64,000 nt of DNA, taken from assembly GCF_024139115.2 (NCBI RefSeq), contig NC_085140.1, positions 229,926,352 to 229,990,351 on the forward strand, written 5' to 3'. Positions within the stretch are counted from its first letter, which is position 1, and each line of letters starts with the position of its first letter. A program made the translations under genes and the position numbers. The DNA is from Armigeres subalbatus. Taxonomy: Eukaryota > Arthropoda > Insecta > Diptera > Culicidae. Positions 1 through 11,041 of the stretch are shown one piece after another. Below the pieces are notes generated by a model. That model was given only the letters and a program-made list of their open reading frames with translations. It had not been told where the DNA came from and searched no databases.

Positions 1-564
1 AGCTGAAATGTTCGTCTAAGCAGACGATGATTTTCCCTGTTACCAACGATATCTATAGATTCTTTTATTTTCTGGAATTTGCGCAAGAGTTCAAGTTTTC
101 TTATTTGTTTTATACTATGCTTATTGACTTTACTTTCATTTCAGGTGTCGTTGAATAATGAAGTATATATGTATCTGAGAACCATACGATGTAGGAGTTG
201 AATTAAAACTTAACGTGGACTTGCAACTCCCGAAACATATGATCCAAGGGCATGTTCAGGAATGGTGAATACTCTTGACTAACCGCCTACTTCGCAGGAC
301 AACGTCTATATATAAAATGAGTTTGCATTTGTTTGAGGCAATATAATTCACTAACGGCAATATAATTCATCTTGAAATCCGCAGTGTTCAAATATATTGG
401 GAAGCGAAGAATTTAACTGTCGGATAATCAAGAAATTGCAACGATCTGGTGTCGACATCGACTCCTGATCCTTCACTGCATATAAATAAGAATGAGTTGA
501 GATTTCTGTTGTCTACAAATAACAACATTTTTTCATGGATTAATTCTTTTTGGGATCAGCAGAG
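1..564. other. AT-rich intronic sequence
   Basis: No gene or repeat boundary is recognised here. The small open frame at 449-658 runs into a repeat shared with 4.1-4.6 kb and has no family resemblance. Confidence 0.5.
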
Positions 565-1185
565 TTCAAACATGCATATGAAAACACAAACTTTAGACAG
601 TATGCATAAATACTTAAAAATATTAGCGAAAAACTACGTCGTATCTATGATGAAATGATCAAAGAGCCCTGATTGGGAAAGCATGAAATACAGTCAATAC
701 AGTCCACCCCATCTTAGGCAACACATGATTTCTGTCTTATTTAAATTCTTAAAAAAAATGATTGTTCAGTTTTTCTATTATTAATAGTTTTGGGCCCCCG
801 TTTTGGTTTGTTGGCATTAGAATGTTATATGGTTTAAAAGTTTTCTAGAATCTGTAAAAAGTACAAATCAGATGTTCCCAAAACGGGGGAGCACTGTGTT
901 TCAAAAACTAACAGACAAATGCCATAACAACCAAACTAGCAACCGCATCTTTGTTTGAGGAATATCATGGATACTAGAAATACCACACGAACACTATTGC
1001 TGGTCAATGATTAACCCTTAAATGCGCAATGTTGTTTTAAAACAACAAACCGAAAATACGTTTCATGTTAATAATTTTAATGGTAGTTTACGCTAAAAAT
1101 ACTTTCGACGATTTCTAAAAAAATCGCCTTGCGCCTTTAAGGGTTAATACTATCGCAAAGTTTAGAGTTACTTGCCCCTTGAGAA
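565..1185 (-). repeat. Dispersed TIR-element copy, inverted relative to 4104-4625
   Basis: The reverse complement of 4104-4625 aligns along this stretch. Shared landmarks are AAAACTACGTCG(T/C)ATCTATG, TTGGGAAAGCATGAAA, CAACACATGAT and ATACTATCGCAAAGTTTA. The two copies lie about 3.5 kb apart in opposite orientation. This copy is interrupted by a 129-bp TTAA-flanked element that the other copy lacks. Confidence 0.7.
1015..1143. mobile_element. 129-bp TTAA-flanked TIR element (piggyBac-like MITE)
   Basis: TTAA at 1011-1014 and 1144-1147 flanks inverted ends: left CCCTTAAATGCGCAA, right end in reverse complement CCCTTAAAGGCGCAA. The related copy at 4.1 kb shows the unoccupied site (reverse complement AATGAGTAATACTATCG), so the insertion is directly demonstrated. 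TTAA target use with CCC-starting ends is typical of piggyBac-type elements. There is no coding capacity. Confidence 0.75.
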
Positions 1186-1458
1186 AACAAGTAACTCACT
1201 GCGACATACAAGATTTTGGTTTTGTTTGAATAAATCTTTGCACTGAAATCGATTTACAGTGTTGCACTGATAGCAACCTAATGATTGGCAATAAGTGAGA
1301 AAAACTAACCTGAGGAAGATCGGGAACGATTGCCTAGTATTTATATATTTATTTAATTGGTCACAACTGACAAAAAGTGTTCAATAAAAGGACGATGAAC
1401 TGTATTTATCCTAATTGATTGTCGACTTTCTATTTTGAATTAAATTCGATTTTCATTT

Positions 1459-2065
1459 TTGTTATGTTAAATGGTAATTCAACCAAAATGATAACAATTC
1501 TAGTTATCAACATAATTTGATAATAAAGTTTGTTATTAATAAGTTATTCTGATTTGCACTATGTCCAGCCAACTGTTATGGTCATGGCATCATGATTTGA
1601 TTATAAATAGTCTTCAGTAAATACAAGATTGTAGGAAGCGAAGTGCTCTTCTCTTTTGCTCCACCAGAAAGCGTAATTGGGTGAGTGCCCAGAGATGTCG
1701 CCGTACAATCACGTGATTCGAGTTCGAACCCCAGTGAATGCCAACATTTTTTTCAATGCATAACGAAGTCGGCAAAGAAGATTTAACTATTTTGGTCGAT
1801 AAAACAGTGATGAGTGATAACTAATTGATAACTAAGTTAGTTATTTGAGTCAATAATATGGATAACAAAATGTGTTATCAACTTGGTATCAGTGATAACT
1901 TAATTTGTTTTCATTTAGTTATTTCAGGAGCAAAATTCTGGTATCATTTTTGTTATGTTGGCTGTTAATTCAGCCAAAATGAAAACAAATTCAGTTATCA
2001 AAATGTCCGATAACCGGATAATAGAATTTGTTATCAATAAGTTATTCATTTTTGCTCGGGTAGAA
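1459..2065. repeat. Direct repeat pair of about 105 bp flanking a tRNA-like segment
   Basis: Stretches 1459-1562 and 1948-2065 share TTTTGTTATGTT, CAACCAAAATGA / CAGCCAAAATGA and GTTAT(C/T)AATAAGTTATTC in the same orientation. The spacer is rich in TTATCA/TGATAA words and contains the possible SINE at 1650-1745. The arrangement could be an element with long direct subterminal repeats or a local duplication. Confidence 0.45.
1650..1745 (+). repeat. Possible tRNA-derived SINE head
   Basis: A B-box-like GAGTTCGAACCCC at about 1719 is preceded by an A-box-like GGGTGAGTGCC at about 1680, the spacing of a pol III promoter. No cloverleaf closes well, so it is more likely SINE-derived than a working tRNA gene. 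Confidence 0.4.
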
Positions 2066-2169
2066 GATATATATTCAACCAAATAAAGATTTCTTGCGTC
2101 ATGACTAATAAACTTCGTTGGAAATTCAAAGAATATAACTTAACTACGTTACAAGTTCATCTCATGATT

Positions 2170-4110
2170 TAATCGCGGAACGATTGTTTCGGAAACAGGT
2201 TCACTTGGGGCCTAAAGTGGCCACAAACTCATTCTGAAGAAACCCTGGCAATATTGGTTATTAAAATTCATGAAATTGTTTCGGAAGCATGATCTGATTA
2301 GTAATTGGACCATAGGATGGTTTGACAACGAACCGGTCATCCTGGAACAGGTTCCCGTGGGGACTAAAATGGCCACAAACTCATTTTGAAGAAACCCTGG
2401 CAATATGGGTATCAACATTCATGAAATTGTTTCGGAAACATGATCTTTTGGGTTATTAGGCCAAGGATGGTTTGACAACGAACCGGTCATTCTCAAACAG
2501 GTTTCCGTGGGTCCCTTCATTTAGAAGAAACTCTGGCTATCTTCTTTTTCCGTTTTTTCAGATTTCAAAAATTCTTGACAGGTACTTAGAAATGACTTAT
2601 AATAAACCACAGGCACTGTAAGTTGTTTCATGAAAATCATTGTTGTTTGCTGAATAATTTACAAAAATAAAAAGAACAACTTAAATTGAAAAAAAAAGTG
2701 TGGCAAAAAGGGTAAAAAAACGTGACAAAAGCGGGACGTGATAAAATCTGGTCGAAAATGTGATAAAGCCGGAGGTAGATAAAATCGGGGAGTGAAAAAA
2801 TCGGGTCAACACATTGTCACTTTCCACTTCTCTTTTCCCATTTCTTTCATTTCACTTTTTACTTTTCTCTTTCCACTTTTTACTTTCCACTTCTCACTAT
2901 TCACTCCTCACTTGTCATTCGACCTAATAACCATTCGGTCTAACGGCCATTGGCCTAATGACCCAGTATCAAACATGTTTCTGAAACAATTCCAAGAATT
3001 TTGATAGGTCTCTTCTAAATGAGTTTTGAGCCACTAAGGGCCCTGCGGTAACTTGTTCCAGGATGACTGTTCTGGTTGATATCCATCCTATGATCTCAAC
3101 TACATGGAAAACATGTTTCCGCAACAATTTCAAGAATTTTGAAACCCATATTGCCAGGCTAAATTAGTTTTTGGTCACTTTAGGCCCTTCGGGAACCTGT
3201 TCTAGAATGACCATTTCGGTTGATATCCACCCTATGGTCGGATGTTTCCGGAACAATTCCAAGAATTTTGATACCCATATTGCCAGGGTTTCTTCCAAAT
3301 GAATGTGTGGCCACTATAGGGCTCTCCGGGAACCTGTTCCCGAATGACCGTTCCGGTTCATTTCATTCCTATGGTCTTAACTACATGAATAACATGTTTC
3401 CGGAACAATTCCAAAAATGTTGATACCCATATTGCCAGGGTTTATTCTAAATGAATTTATGATCACTTTAGGCCCTCCGGGAGCCTGTTCCACACTGACC
3501 ATGCCGGTTGATATCCATCTACATGTTGACATCCAACTACATGGAAAACATGTTTCCGGAACAATTCCGAGAATTTCGATACCCATATTGCCAGGATTTA
3601 TTTTAAATGAGTTTTTGGCCCCTACCTTCGGGAACCTGTTCCAGGATGACCTTTCCGGTTCATATCCATCCTATGGTCTCAACTACATGGAAAAAATATT
3701 TCCGGAATAATTCCAATAATTTTGATACCCATATTGCCACACAGATAGAAAAAGTTGTTGAAATTTACACGAAAGTAATGCACATGAAGGGAATGCCAAA
3801 AAGATCGTAAATTTAAACGATATTATCACCTGAATCTATGCAATTTGTATTGCATTATGTCACTTTTTATACGAATAGGTGTCATAATGCTATATAAATT
3901 GCATACATTTAGGGCGAACTTGTTAGAAAAGATCCATGTACGCCCAGAATAGTGTAATTTTCCACGTCTTTAACTTTATTATTTACGCGTCGACTACTTT
4001 TCATAATTTTTTTCTGTGCAGGGTTTTTTCAGAATCAATTTGCGGAAACTATAGGGCCCACGGGAACCTATTGCGGGATGTCCGTTCCGAGTCCAAATGA
4101 TCAGGTGGTC
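2170..4110. repeat. Minisatellite-like repeat, 133-157 bp unit, inverted about its centre
   Basis: The unit contains GATACCCATATTGCCAGG, GGAACAATTCCAAGAATTT and a GGGAACCTGTTCC palindrome. The marker GATACCCATATTGCCA starts near 3267, 3421, 3578 and 3724, after a diverged copy near 3136. Units at 2215-2520 are in the opposite orientation. Between the two halves (about 2540-2945) lies T/C-rich CACTTTTCAC sequence and a GGCCATTGGCCTAATGACC motif. The array is later interrupted at 3738-4021. Confidence 0.8.
3738..4021 (-). mobile_element. About 284-bp MITE with CACAG/CTGTG ends, copy 1
   Basis: The ends are CACACAGATAGAAAAAG and TTTTTTCTGTGCAG. It interrupts a minisatellite unit between ATTGCCA and GGGTTTTTTC, words that are adjacent in neighbouring units. 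A second, oppositely oriented copy at 13139-13420 shares the TGCATTATGTCACTTTTTAT and TTTACGCGTCGA regions. It is non-coding. The superfamily is not certain. Confidence 0.7.
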
Positions 4111-4625
4111 CCAAGGGGCAACCAACTTTAAACTTTGCGATAGTATTACTCATTGTTCCGCAATAGTATTTCTTGGTATTTCTAGTATCCATGATTTTCC
4201 TCAAACAAAAATACGGCTGCTAGTTCGGTTGTTATGGCGTTTGTTAGTTAGTGTTGAAACACAGTGCTTCTCCGTTTTGAAAAAAACCTAATTTCTACCT
4301 CATACAAATTCTAGAAAAGTTTCAAACCGCATTTTATATTTCTAATGCCATGAAACCAAACCGGGAGGCTCAAAGATAGTCCAGAAAATATTAGTAGTAG
4401 AAACAGTTGCTCAGTGATTTTTTAAAATTTTAAAGGAGACGGAGATCATGTGTTGCATAAAACGGAGTGAACTGTATTGATTGGGTGGCGATGTGTTTCA
4501 TGCTTTCCCAACCAGGCTTCTTCGATCAATTTAACATAGATGCGACGTAGTTTTTTGCTAGTATTTGTTAGTATTTCTGGGTACTATCGAAAGTTTAGAG
4601 TTGGTTACCCCTTTGGGTGGTCCTA
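4104..4625. mobile_element. About 520-bp element with inverted ends, copy 2
   Basis: The left end reads GGTGGTCCCAAGGGGCAACC, and the right end in reverse complement reads GGACCACCCAAAGGGGTAAC. Both continue into CCAACT..AAACTTT and CGATAGTA. The interior matches the inverted copy at 565-1185. No transposase is visible. Confidence 0.6.
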
Positions 4626-6432
4626 ATACGTTGTGAAGTCATAATCCTCGAATTTTCTACGAAACTGGTAACTCAGGATAAAAGAAATCATCATTTGGAT
4701 TCTATAAGATCAACTTCTCCATTTTTGAGACATGGTCTAGCAAATCCGGAGCTCCGGTAACCAGGTAATCCGGATCGGTCCTATGTAACATGGATCGGAT
4801 AGAGGATGAATTTCTTAATCCATAGCAAACGGAATCGTCCAAATTGGTTGAAAACTGATGAAGTGATGGTCATACCAAAAACGTGGGTACCCGGGTACCC
4901 TGTCGGTACGTTACGTTAATATTCAGAAGCCCCTCCCCGAGCCCCCCTTACTGGATTTCCATTTTGATACCACCCAAACCTGAATTTTGCCGAGATTGAA
5001 GATGTCACGGAGTATCAATATCCTGCGATGTTTAGAACCAAAAAAAAATCACTTGAAAACGAAAAAGGTACCCGAGGTACCCTGTCGGTAAAAAAAGGGT
5101 TAATCACGCAGTAAAGACCCTCTCCTTTGCACTTTGTTTTGATATTTGTGAGCAGCCCCTTGCCTGACGACCGCATCAAGCTCCGTTTTTTATATACGTT
5201 TAGCTTGTATTATTAGATATTAAATTGACTTCATCACTATTGGCCAATATATTCTCATTTGGTATAAAAAATCAACATCCGGTATAGTAACTTTTTTCGA
5301 ATATTGATCCTTCTTATATATCAGCTCACAAAAATTAATAAAAATAAACAAGATTTTTGGCTTCATACTACCAACCAACATTTATGCAAAATAGATTCAC
5401 ATTATGCATGCAAATTAATTCGATCACCAAACTGATGTTCCCCGTTGAATATATATAGAAGCGTGGGCTGTGCTCTCCTGATTGTACAGGAAGGAAAAGT
5501 CGGGAGTTACTGCACCACAGTGGAATTGGAATTGGCTATATTACCCATGAACAATCAAACAAAAAATCGTAACTAAACCATTGGAAATAAAATGAAACCG
5601 CAATGAATGTAAAGCGATTATTAATCGAATAACTGTGACGAACGGAAACTGGCTAAAGCATAGCAGAGGTGGCATTTATTGTAACCACCCGGCACCAACA
5701 CCATATAGAAAGTCGAAAATTACGAAATGTTTGCCTAGCAAGTGCTCCTGGCAAACGGCCAACACGTATCAACACCTCGCCACACTGAAAGCATGATAAC
5801 CGGTGTATCATGACTGTAAGGCATGAACATAAATTCAAAATGCTCTACATTTGTTTATATGCCGTGCACATCCTTGATGGGCAAAAAAAGGCCGCATCAT
5901 CACATAATTCAACAACAATGTGTTGCATCCCGAATTTAATGACGCATTAAATTTGAACACCATTTAACATGTTAATTTTTTGAACATGATTGATGTTATT
6001 CACAAAACATAATTTTCTCCGTCTCTATAACAAGTTGTATAAGTAGTCAAATGAATGTTGTAAACTAATAATTCAATATGTAACCTCCAACTTTAAAGCA
6101 TGTTTATTTTACCTTTGGGAGATCATTAATTAACCACTAAATAAAATTCAGATTAAAATATGCCACTAACGCACAAACGACAATGTCATTATTAGGTTGA
6201 CTATATTCAAAGTTTATCAATCTATTTGCAAACTCAATCAAAATAATGCCCGCACAAAGTTATTATTGTTGGTTATAAATTATTCGAATGATTTTTGAAC
6301 TATCACCCTTTTTTAATCGTAATCTGTTTCCGGTTTGTTATCGCGCTAATTAAAACGATACTGCAGAGCTTCCGGCAAATCAGTGGTAAAAACAAACATC
6401 AATCAACTATCAATATCAATTAACGCGCTCAC
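4626..6432. other. Intronic sequence without recognised gene
   Basis: This stretch shows two copies of a palindromic GGTACCCG(G)GTACCCTGTCGGTA-like motif near 4886 and 5068, followed by AT-rich DNA. The missing TM5-TM7 coding sequence of the receptor is not present on the minus strand. Confidence 0.5.
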
Positions 6433-6640
6433 CTAGCCACACAGAGTTGTTATGGCTTTCGCAATGTTCGAGCTCCGGGCGAATTTTCACATCGTCGTTG
6501 CTGGAGGTGGGGTCCTCGAGGGGAAACGTTTCCAAGCGCCGTTGCAGGGGATCCTGAATTTGCCACGTCAGCAGTATCACCAGGTCCACTGCCAACAGAC
6601 CCGTTACCATCGTGTAGAGCTTCCAGGGTTCCACTTTTTT
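6433..6640 (-). CDS. GABA-B-R1: GABA-B receptor 1 exon: TM4 and extracellular loop 2
   Basis: This 208-bp exon begins after a TTGTACAG acceptor with codons for KKVEPWKLY and ends CTAG followed by a GTGAGC donor, leaving phase 1. It encodes the end of intracellular loop 2, transmembrane segment 4 (hydrophobic stretch ending LLTWQI), and loop 2 (LETFPLEDP, then IRPELEHCES). The Cys in LEHC is the family C loop-2 cysteine, expected to bond with the Cys at the top of TM3 encoded by the preceding exon. The split glycine at the 3' end (WL-G) predicts that the next exon continues into TM5, but no such exon is visible in the 6432 bp left of it. That downstream intron is therefore at least 6.4 kb. Confidence 0.94.
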
Positions 6641-6737
6641 CTGTACAATAAAGCCACGAATAAAACAAATCAGAATGATTGTGGGCTACTTGGTCAATTA
6701 TCAAAAAAAAGGGGGGCTGGGAAACAATTTATCTTAC

Positions 6738-6854
6738 TTTTGGATCGGTTTTCGTTTTCGTTGTGAATCTGTGTACTCGCCACACTTTGCTGAACATTGC
6801 TCCGTAGGCCAACGTAAAGCCCATCGACAGGATCCAGGTCCGCGCCTGACAAAT
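6738..6854 (-). CDS. GABA-B-R1: GABA-B receptor 1 exon: TM3 and intracellular loop 2
   Basis: A 117-bp exon (39 codons, phase 0 on both sides) starts after a TCCACAG acceptor with ICQAR and ends DPK before a GTAAG donor. ICQAR carries the conserved TM3 cysteine. A hydrophobic TM3 follows (GFTLAYGAMF), then the basic loop-2 segment SKVWRVHRFTT that contacts the G protein in this family. Only 97 bp separate it from the next exon, the one short intron in the gene. Confidence 0.94.
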
Positions 6855-7088
6855 CTGTGGAAAGTATCGAAACAATAATAATTATTTAAAATGATGTGAT
6901 GTTCGAGGCAATGTTGCTTTTGTCAACCGGTTATCTGTTATATTGCCGTTATACGCATATTTGTCCCATGTTTGCTGGGATTTTCTATGTACATAGGACA
7001 GTAGAGCGGGGAATTTTTTTTTCAAATTAATGGTTTTCCGAAACCATTCTGGGTCCCAAACAATTGTGTAGAATTTGGGCTCGAATAA

Positions 7089-7257
7089 AGGCTCCCCCAG
7101 ACCTAAGCGATTTCATCGCTGCGACGGCGACAACTAAACGTCGCGATTCTATCGTTGGGTCGCTGCAGGCAATGTTCTATCTACGCTTCCATACCAACGG
7201 CGACAAAATCGTTGTCGCCAACCGATAGAATCGCGTCGCGTGTGTTTGGGGGAGCCT
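7089..7257. mobile_element. 169-bp TAA-flanked MITE (PIF/Harbinger-like target)
   Basis: TAA at 7086-7088 and 7258-7260 flanks inverted ends: AGGCTCCCCCAGACCTAAG on the left and AGGCTCCCCCAAACACACG in reverse complement on the right. The interior is itself partly palindromic, with CGCGATTCTATCG on one side and CGATAGAATCGCG on the other. The 3-bp TAA duplication suits the PIF/Harbinger group. Confidence 0.8.
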
Positions 7258-7912
7258 TAATTTGTTGCTTCCTAGCTTTCCGCATCGTGATTGAAGTTTG
7301 TATGGAAATATGGGAAAACGTATATATTTGCATTTTTACTTCTAGAGGTTTCAGTTCATCGTAAACCAAGTGGCACATTGCGTTGAAGCATAACCCAATG
7401 GATGTCGACAAACTTTGCTGAAGAACGTACATTGCTGAAACGTCCACGAAAAAAGTTATAACGCTTCGTAGATTGGTTGTTCAAACCATATGCAAAAAAT
7501 ATATATATTCCGTCAGCAGTGCCGAACTATGTGGAACAATAATTTAACTTAGTGCTATATCAAAATTAATGATCTTAAAGGGCTTTGGAGTTAATGGGAG
7601 TTATTGGGAATCATCAAAAAGTAAAAATTCCGACATGAATTAAGATGGGGTTTGCACTCTGATAACCATAGGCTATCTGGTAGTACTGGTTTGAATGTTT
7701 TGAACAATCAACTTTCGAAGCGTAATAACCCTTTTTGTGGGCCATCTAGTTACGTACCTTCTTCGGTAAAGTTTTTCTGCATCTTTCAGACTATATGCTA
7801 GCGTATTAAGTCACGTGATTGATGATAAGTTAAAGCCACCAAGAGCAAAAATGTAAAAAAATATGTTTTCCCATACTAATCTCCATGTAAATTTAAAAAG
7901 CGAAGATGGTTG
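7258..7912. other. Intronic sequence, nothing recognised
   Basis: AT-rich DNA without coding potential, repeat boundaries or RNA genes that I can support. Confidence 0.4.
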
Positions 7913-8310
7913 AAGGGTCATTTGGCCGAAAGCCGTTTGGCCGAATGCCTCTAGGCCGAACAGACCATTAGGCCGAAAGTCATTTGGCTGAAAGGGTCAA
8001 TTGACCGAAAGGGTCTTTTGACCGAAAGGGTCATTTGGCCGAAAGGGTCGTTTGGCCGAAAGGGTCGTTTGGCCGAAAGGGTCGTTTTGCCGAAAGGGAC
8101 GTTTGGCCGAAAGGGTCGTTTGACCGAAAGGGTCGTTTGGTCGAAAGGATCATTTAGCCGAAAGGGTCATTTGGCCGAAAGGGTCATTAGGCCGAAAAGG
8201 TCATTTAGCCGAAAGGGCCATTTGACCGAAAGGGCCATTTGGCCGAAAGGGTTATTTGGACGAATAGGACATTTGCCCGAATAGGTCATTTGGCCGAATA
8301 GCTCATTAAA
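7913..8310. repeat. 17-bp tandem array (CGTTTGGCCGAAAGGGT)
   Basis: Roughly twenty tandem copies of a 17-bp unit vary mainly in CATT/CGTT and GGCC/GACC. Because 17 is not a multiple of 3, translation rotates through frames, giving an apparent 17-residue peptide repeat from 8018 to 8284 that is an artefact. It abuts a CTCACTTCTCAC tract on its right, an association repeated near 2.8 kb and 30.7 kb. Confidence 0.88.
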
Positions 8311-8545
8311 ATGAGAAATTAGGAATGAGAAGAGAGACGGCTCACTTCTCACTCTTCATTTCTCACTTCTCACCGTAAAAAAAGAAGCGCAAGGTGAGTA
8401 ATGAGACGTCTCATTACTCACTTTTCGCTCCTCTTTTTTCACAGTGAGAAGTGAGAAATGAGGAGCTCGAAATGAGTCATGAGACGTCTCACTACTCACT
8501 TCGTGCTTCTCACTTTTTACAGCGAGAAGTCAGAAATGAGAACGT
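8311..8545. repeat. GTGAGAAG/CTTCTCAC low-complexity inverted blocks
   Basis: Alternating purine-rich (GAGAAATGAG) and pyrimidine-rich (CACTTCTCAC) blocks separated by GAGACGTCTC palindromes could fold into hairpins. Confidence 0.75.
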
Positions 8546-8740
8546 GAGACGTCTCGGCGAATAACGGGCGACTGGAGCAGACTAGGGCGATACAGATGTT
8601 TCGATGCAGCGTTCGTGATTCATGAGTGGGAATATCAGCGACAGCGAATAAAAAATGCAGAGCACAACAAGAAACACAAATTTTACGACACGACAGTGAT
8701 GCTAGAATTTCTTATGAAGCTTGCCACTATTTTAACAGTT

Positions 8741-9470
8741 GCACCACTATAGGTGCAACTGAAACCATCGTAAAGTGTATAATTATAAAAAATCTCATTA
8801 AAACCCCACTGCATCCACCATTGGTGTTACCTCCACTAAGGGTAGGGGAGACTGGGTAGACTTGATCCCCTTTTCTAATTTCCGATGTATCACAGCCAAA
8901 AATAAATAAACATACATGAACATGAACATGATACATGAACGATTTTTGTTATTGAATTCTATAGCACATGCAATTTAAAAATTAGGGGAGACTTGATCCA
9001 CTTTCTATGATATCATCAAATCTGTTAAATCTACAAAAAATTAGAAGCCTGTGAACAGATTTTTATTTTTTTGAATTATTTCGCCAAATGTCTCCATATT
9101 GAGGCAATAACTTCAAATCCAAATATCCTAGAACTTTGATGGAATGTTGACATTTTCATCAGTACAAATCATTAAGCACATTTATGGCTTTGTGCTGTGA
9201 AAAAACGAAAGCATTTGGTCATTGTTATGAAAAGTTATTCAAATTTTGCGTGGCCAATCAAATAATCTTCAGGAAGGTCAAAACATACAAACCGCCCTGC
9301 AGAATAAATAAGGTTGTCAATCTAAAAAATAACTCACCATATAAAGTTCATTTGTCTAGAGGATCTATACTAAAAAATACGCCAGAACAAAACTACTTTA
9401 GTTCCCGATAAAACAGGGGGTGATCAAGTCTCCCCGGGGATCAAGTCTACCCACCTTCCCCTACGGTTCA
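8741..9470 (-). mobile_element. Half of a TIR element, split by the TA element at 8845-9461
   Basis: The stretch 8748-8844 is the reverse complement of 20519-20610 (CATCGTAAAGTGTATAA, ACCTCCACTAAGGGTA). The terminal words GGGTA and CGGTT, adjacent in the 20.5-kb copy, are here separated by the 617-bp insertion. The opposite end of this copy is not found. Confidence 0.75.
8845..9461. mobile_element. 617-bp TA-flanked TIR element
   Basis: TA at 8843-8844 and 9462-9463 flanks 26-bp inverted ends that begin GGGGAGACTGGG on the left and GGGGAAGGTGGG on the right, then continue identically as TAGACTTGATCCCC (23 of 26 matching). A further GGGGAGACTTGATCCA lies just inside the left end. The interior encodes nothing recognisable. 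TA duplication points to Tc1/mariner-type mobilisation. Confidence 0.85.
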
Positions 9471-10917
9471 TAGTTCTCCATGTTAAATTTTGCCACCTTG
9501 CTCTAAATTATTATTTTTGTTGTTTCTCAATATATTTTTCCATGTAAACCTCCAATAAGTTTAGCACCGCCCAAACGTTGGTTGATATATAAATAAGCTA
9601 TGGTATCACCTGTCCAATCACATGAATTTAATGGAGTCGTATCCCTCAAAAAATAAAATAAATAAATAAATGAATAAAACGGCATCTGTCACTTCAACAA
9701 TACGGTTTGAGTGAAATGAATGCCGCAATTATTTTCTGGAGCTACGCAGCTTTCTACAACCGCAGGATGCATGAGAAAATTGAAATATGTCAATGGTTTC
9801 TGCAGGCACAATTTTACCTCGAGCCTAAATTGCTATTGCCAGATTGATACCGTTTATTCGAGCGGAAAATTAATTGAACAACACCTACGCAGAATGCAAA
9901 GCCGGCGCATAGTGCACCTATCGCCCTGCAGCATTCATCGCCACAAACACGGCCAACAGACGGTTTCGGATGAGTAGTTCTCTCTTCATTTATCGTAGGT
10001 ACTGACATATAAAAGGTGTCCGTCGAGTTTGAGAGAACAACCGTTTCCCAACTTTGACGATGGCCACTGCCACCGTCACCAATAACCGGCCAGAGAATCG
10101 CATAATCTCGTTTGCACTGCATTTGAACGACTGCTGATGTGGTTTATCTACTTTGGACGATGATTTAATCGGTAGCCGCTTAATTGAAATTTATTTTCGT
10201 CAATATTGATATACGTGGGTGGTCGGTCAATCGAATTGGTTCATGCATGCGATATATGTATTTCATCGGATCTCGCATGTTAATGATAAATGCTTCAACC
10301 ATCCGCTATATTATAGCTGAATACTGTTGTCCTAGATTAATGAAGCGCACCAGAATCAACTGCTGCCAAATAAGAAACTATGTACCACGTTAGCTACACT
10401 TCTTGCACACTGCACAAGCTTCTATTACTCATATCCTACCGACTTCAGTCGTATACGAGTTACTTCAACCAAATCGGTGTGAATTGACTGAAGCTCTGTA
10501 GCACTAAAATAAAAACTATTTCGTAAACAGAAAAATTTGCACAGAAGAAATTAAATGAATTAAACAGAAGATCTACATATAACTGTTTAAGTAGTCCAAG
10601 TGTAAGAATGTTTATTAACAAATCATCTGAAACCATAAATATTTTGCAAATAAACATACTTTACTAGTAAATAGAAATGTTACAAATTTCACTCAAGTAC
10701 AAAGTTTTGGTAACATTTAAGACACATGTTTCAAATACCATTTCATTATTTTGATAAATTATAAAATATTTCTTTGAATGGATGCATATAATTTTAGCTG
10801 TAGTGTTTTGATAAAGCACTTTTTACTGGGACAAATTAGGAAAAATCCATTGCTCAGTAAACTATAAGTGAATAAACAAATAGAGCTTTCGGATAATTCA
10901 TTTGTAATCCTTCTTAC
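9471..10917. other. Intronic sequence, nothing recognised
   Basis: Open frames of up to about 100 codons exist on both strands around 9720-10120 but overlap each other and resemble no family. Confidence 0.4.
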
Positions 10918-11041
10918 CTTGGGATAGTTGTCAGCAGTAACGAACTGACCATCGATACCGAGTAGTATTACTGAGACCAGACAGATGATGACCCCGAATA
11001 ACATTATCGTGTTACATACAGGATGCGAAGACTGAATGACT
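10918..11041 (-). CDS. GABA-B-R1: GABA-B receptor 1 exon: intracellular loop 1 and TM2
   Basis: This 124-bp exon starts one base into a codon after TTTTTCAG, completing the Arg split with the upstream exon. It reads VIQSSHPVCNTIMLFG, then a hydrophobic TM2 (VIICLVSVILLG), and ends in an extracellular loop (DNYPK) before a GTAAG donor in phase 0. The SSHPVCN loop is characteristic of GABA-B receptors. The exon sits between a 16.6-kb intron upstream and a 4.1-kb intron downstream. Confidence 0.94.

Noticed and set aside
6452..6766. Plus-strand frame of 104 codons
   Set aside because: It lies antisense over the two well-supported GABA-B receptor exons.
8018..8284. Repeat-protein gene with 17-residue units
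   Set aside because: The peptide repeat is only the translation of a 17-bp DNA tandem array cycling through three frames.
7913..8310. CRISPR-like array
   Set aside because: Units are directly tandem with no spacers, and the genome is eukaryotic.
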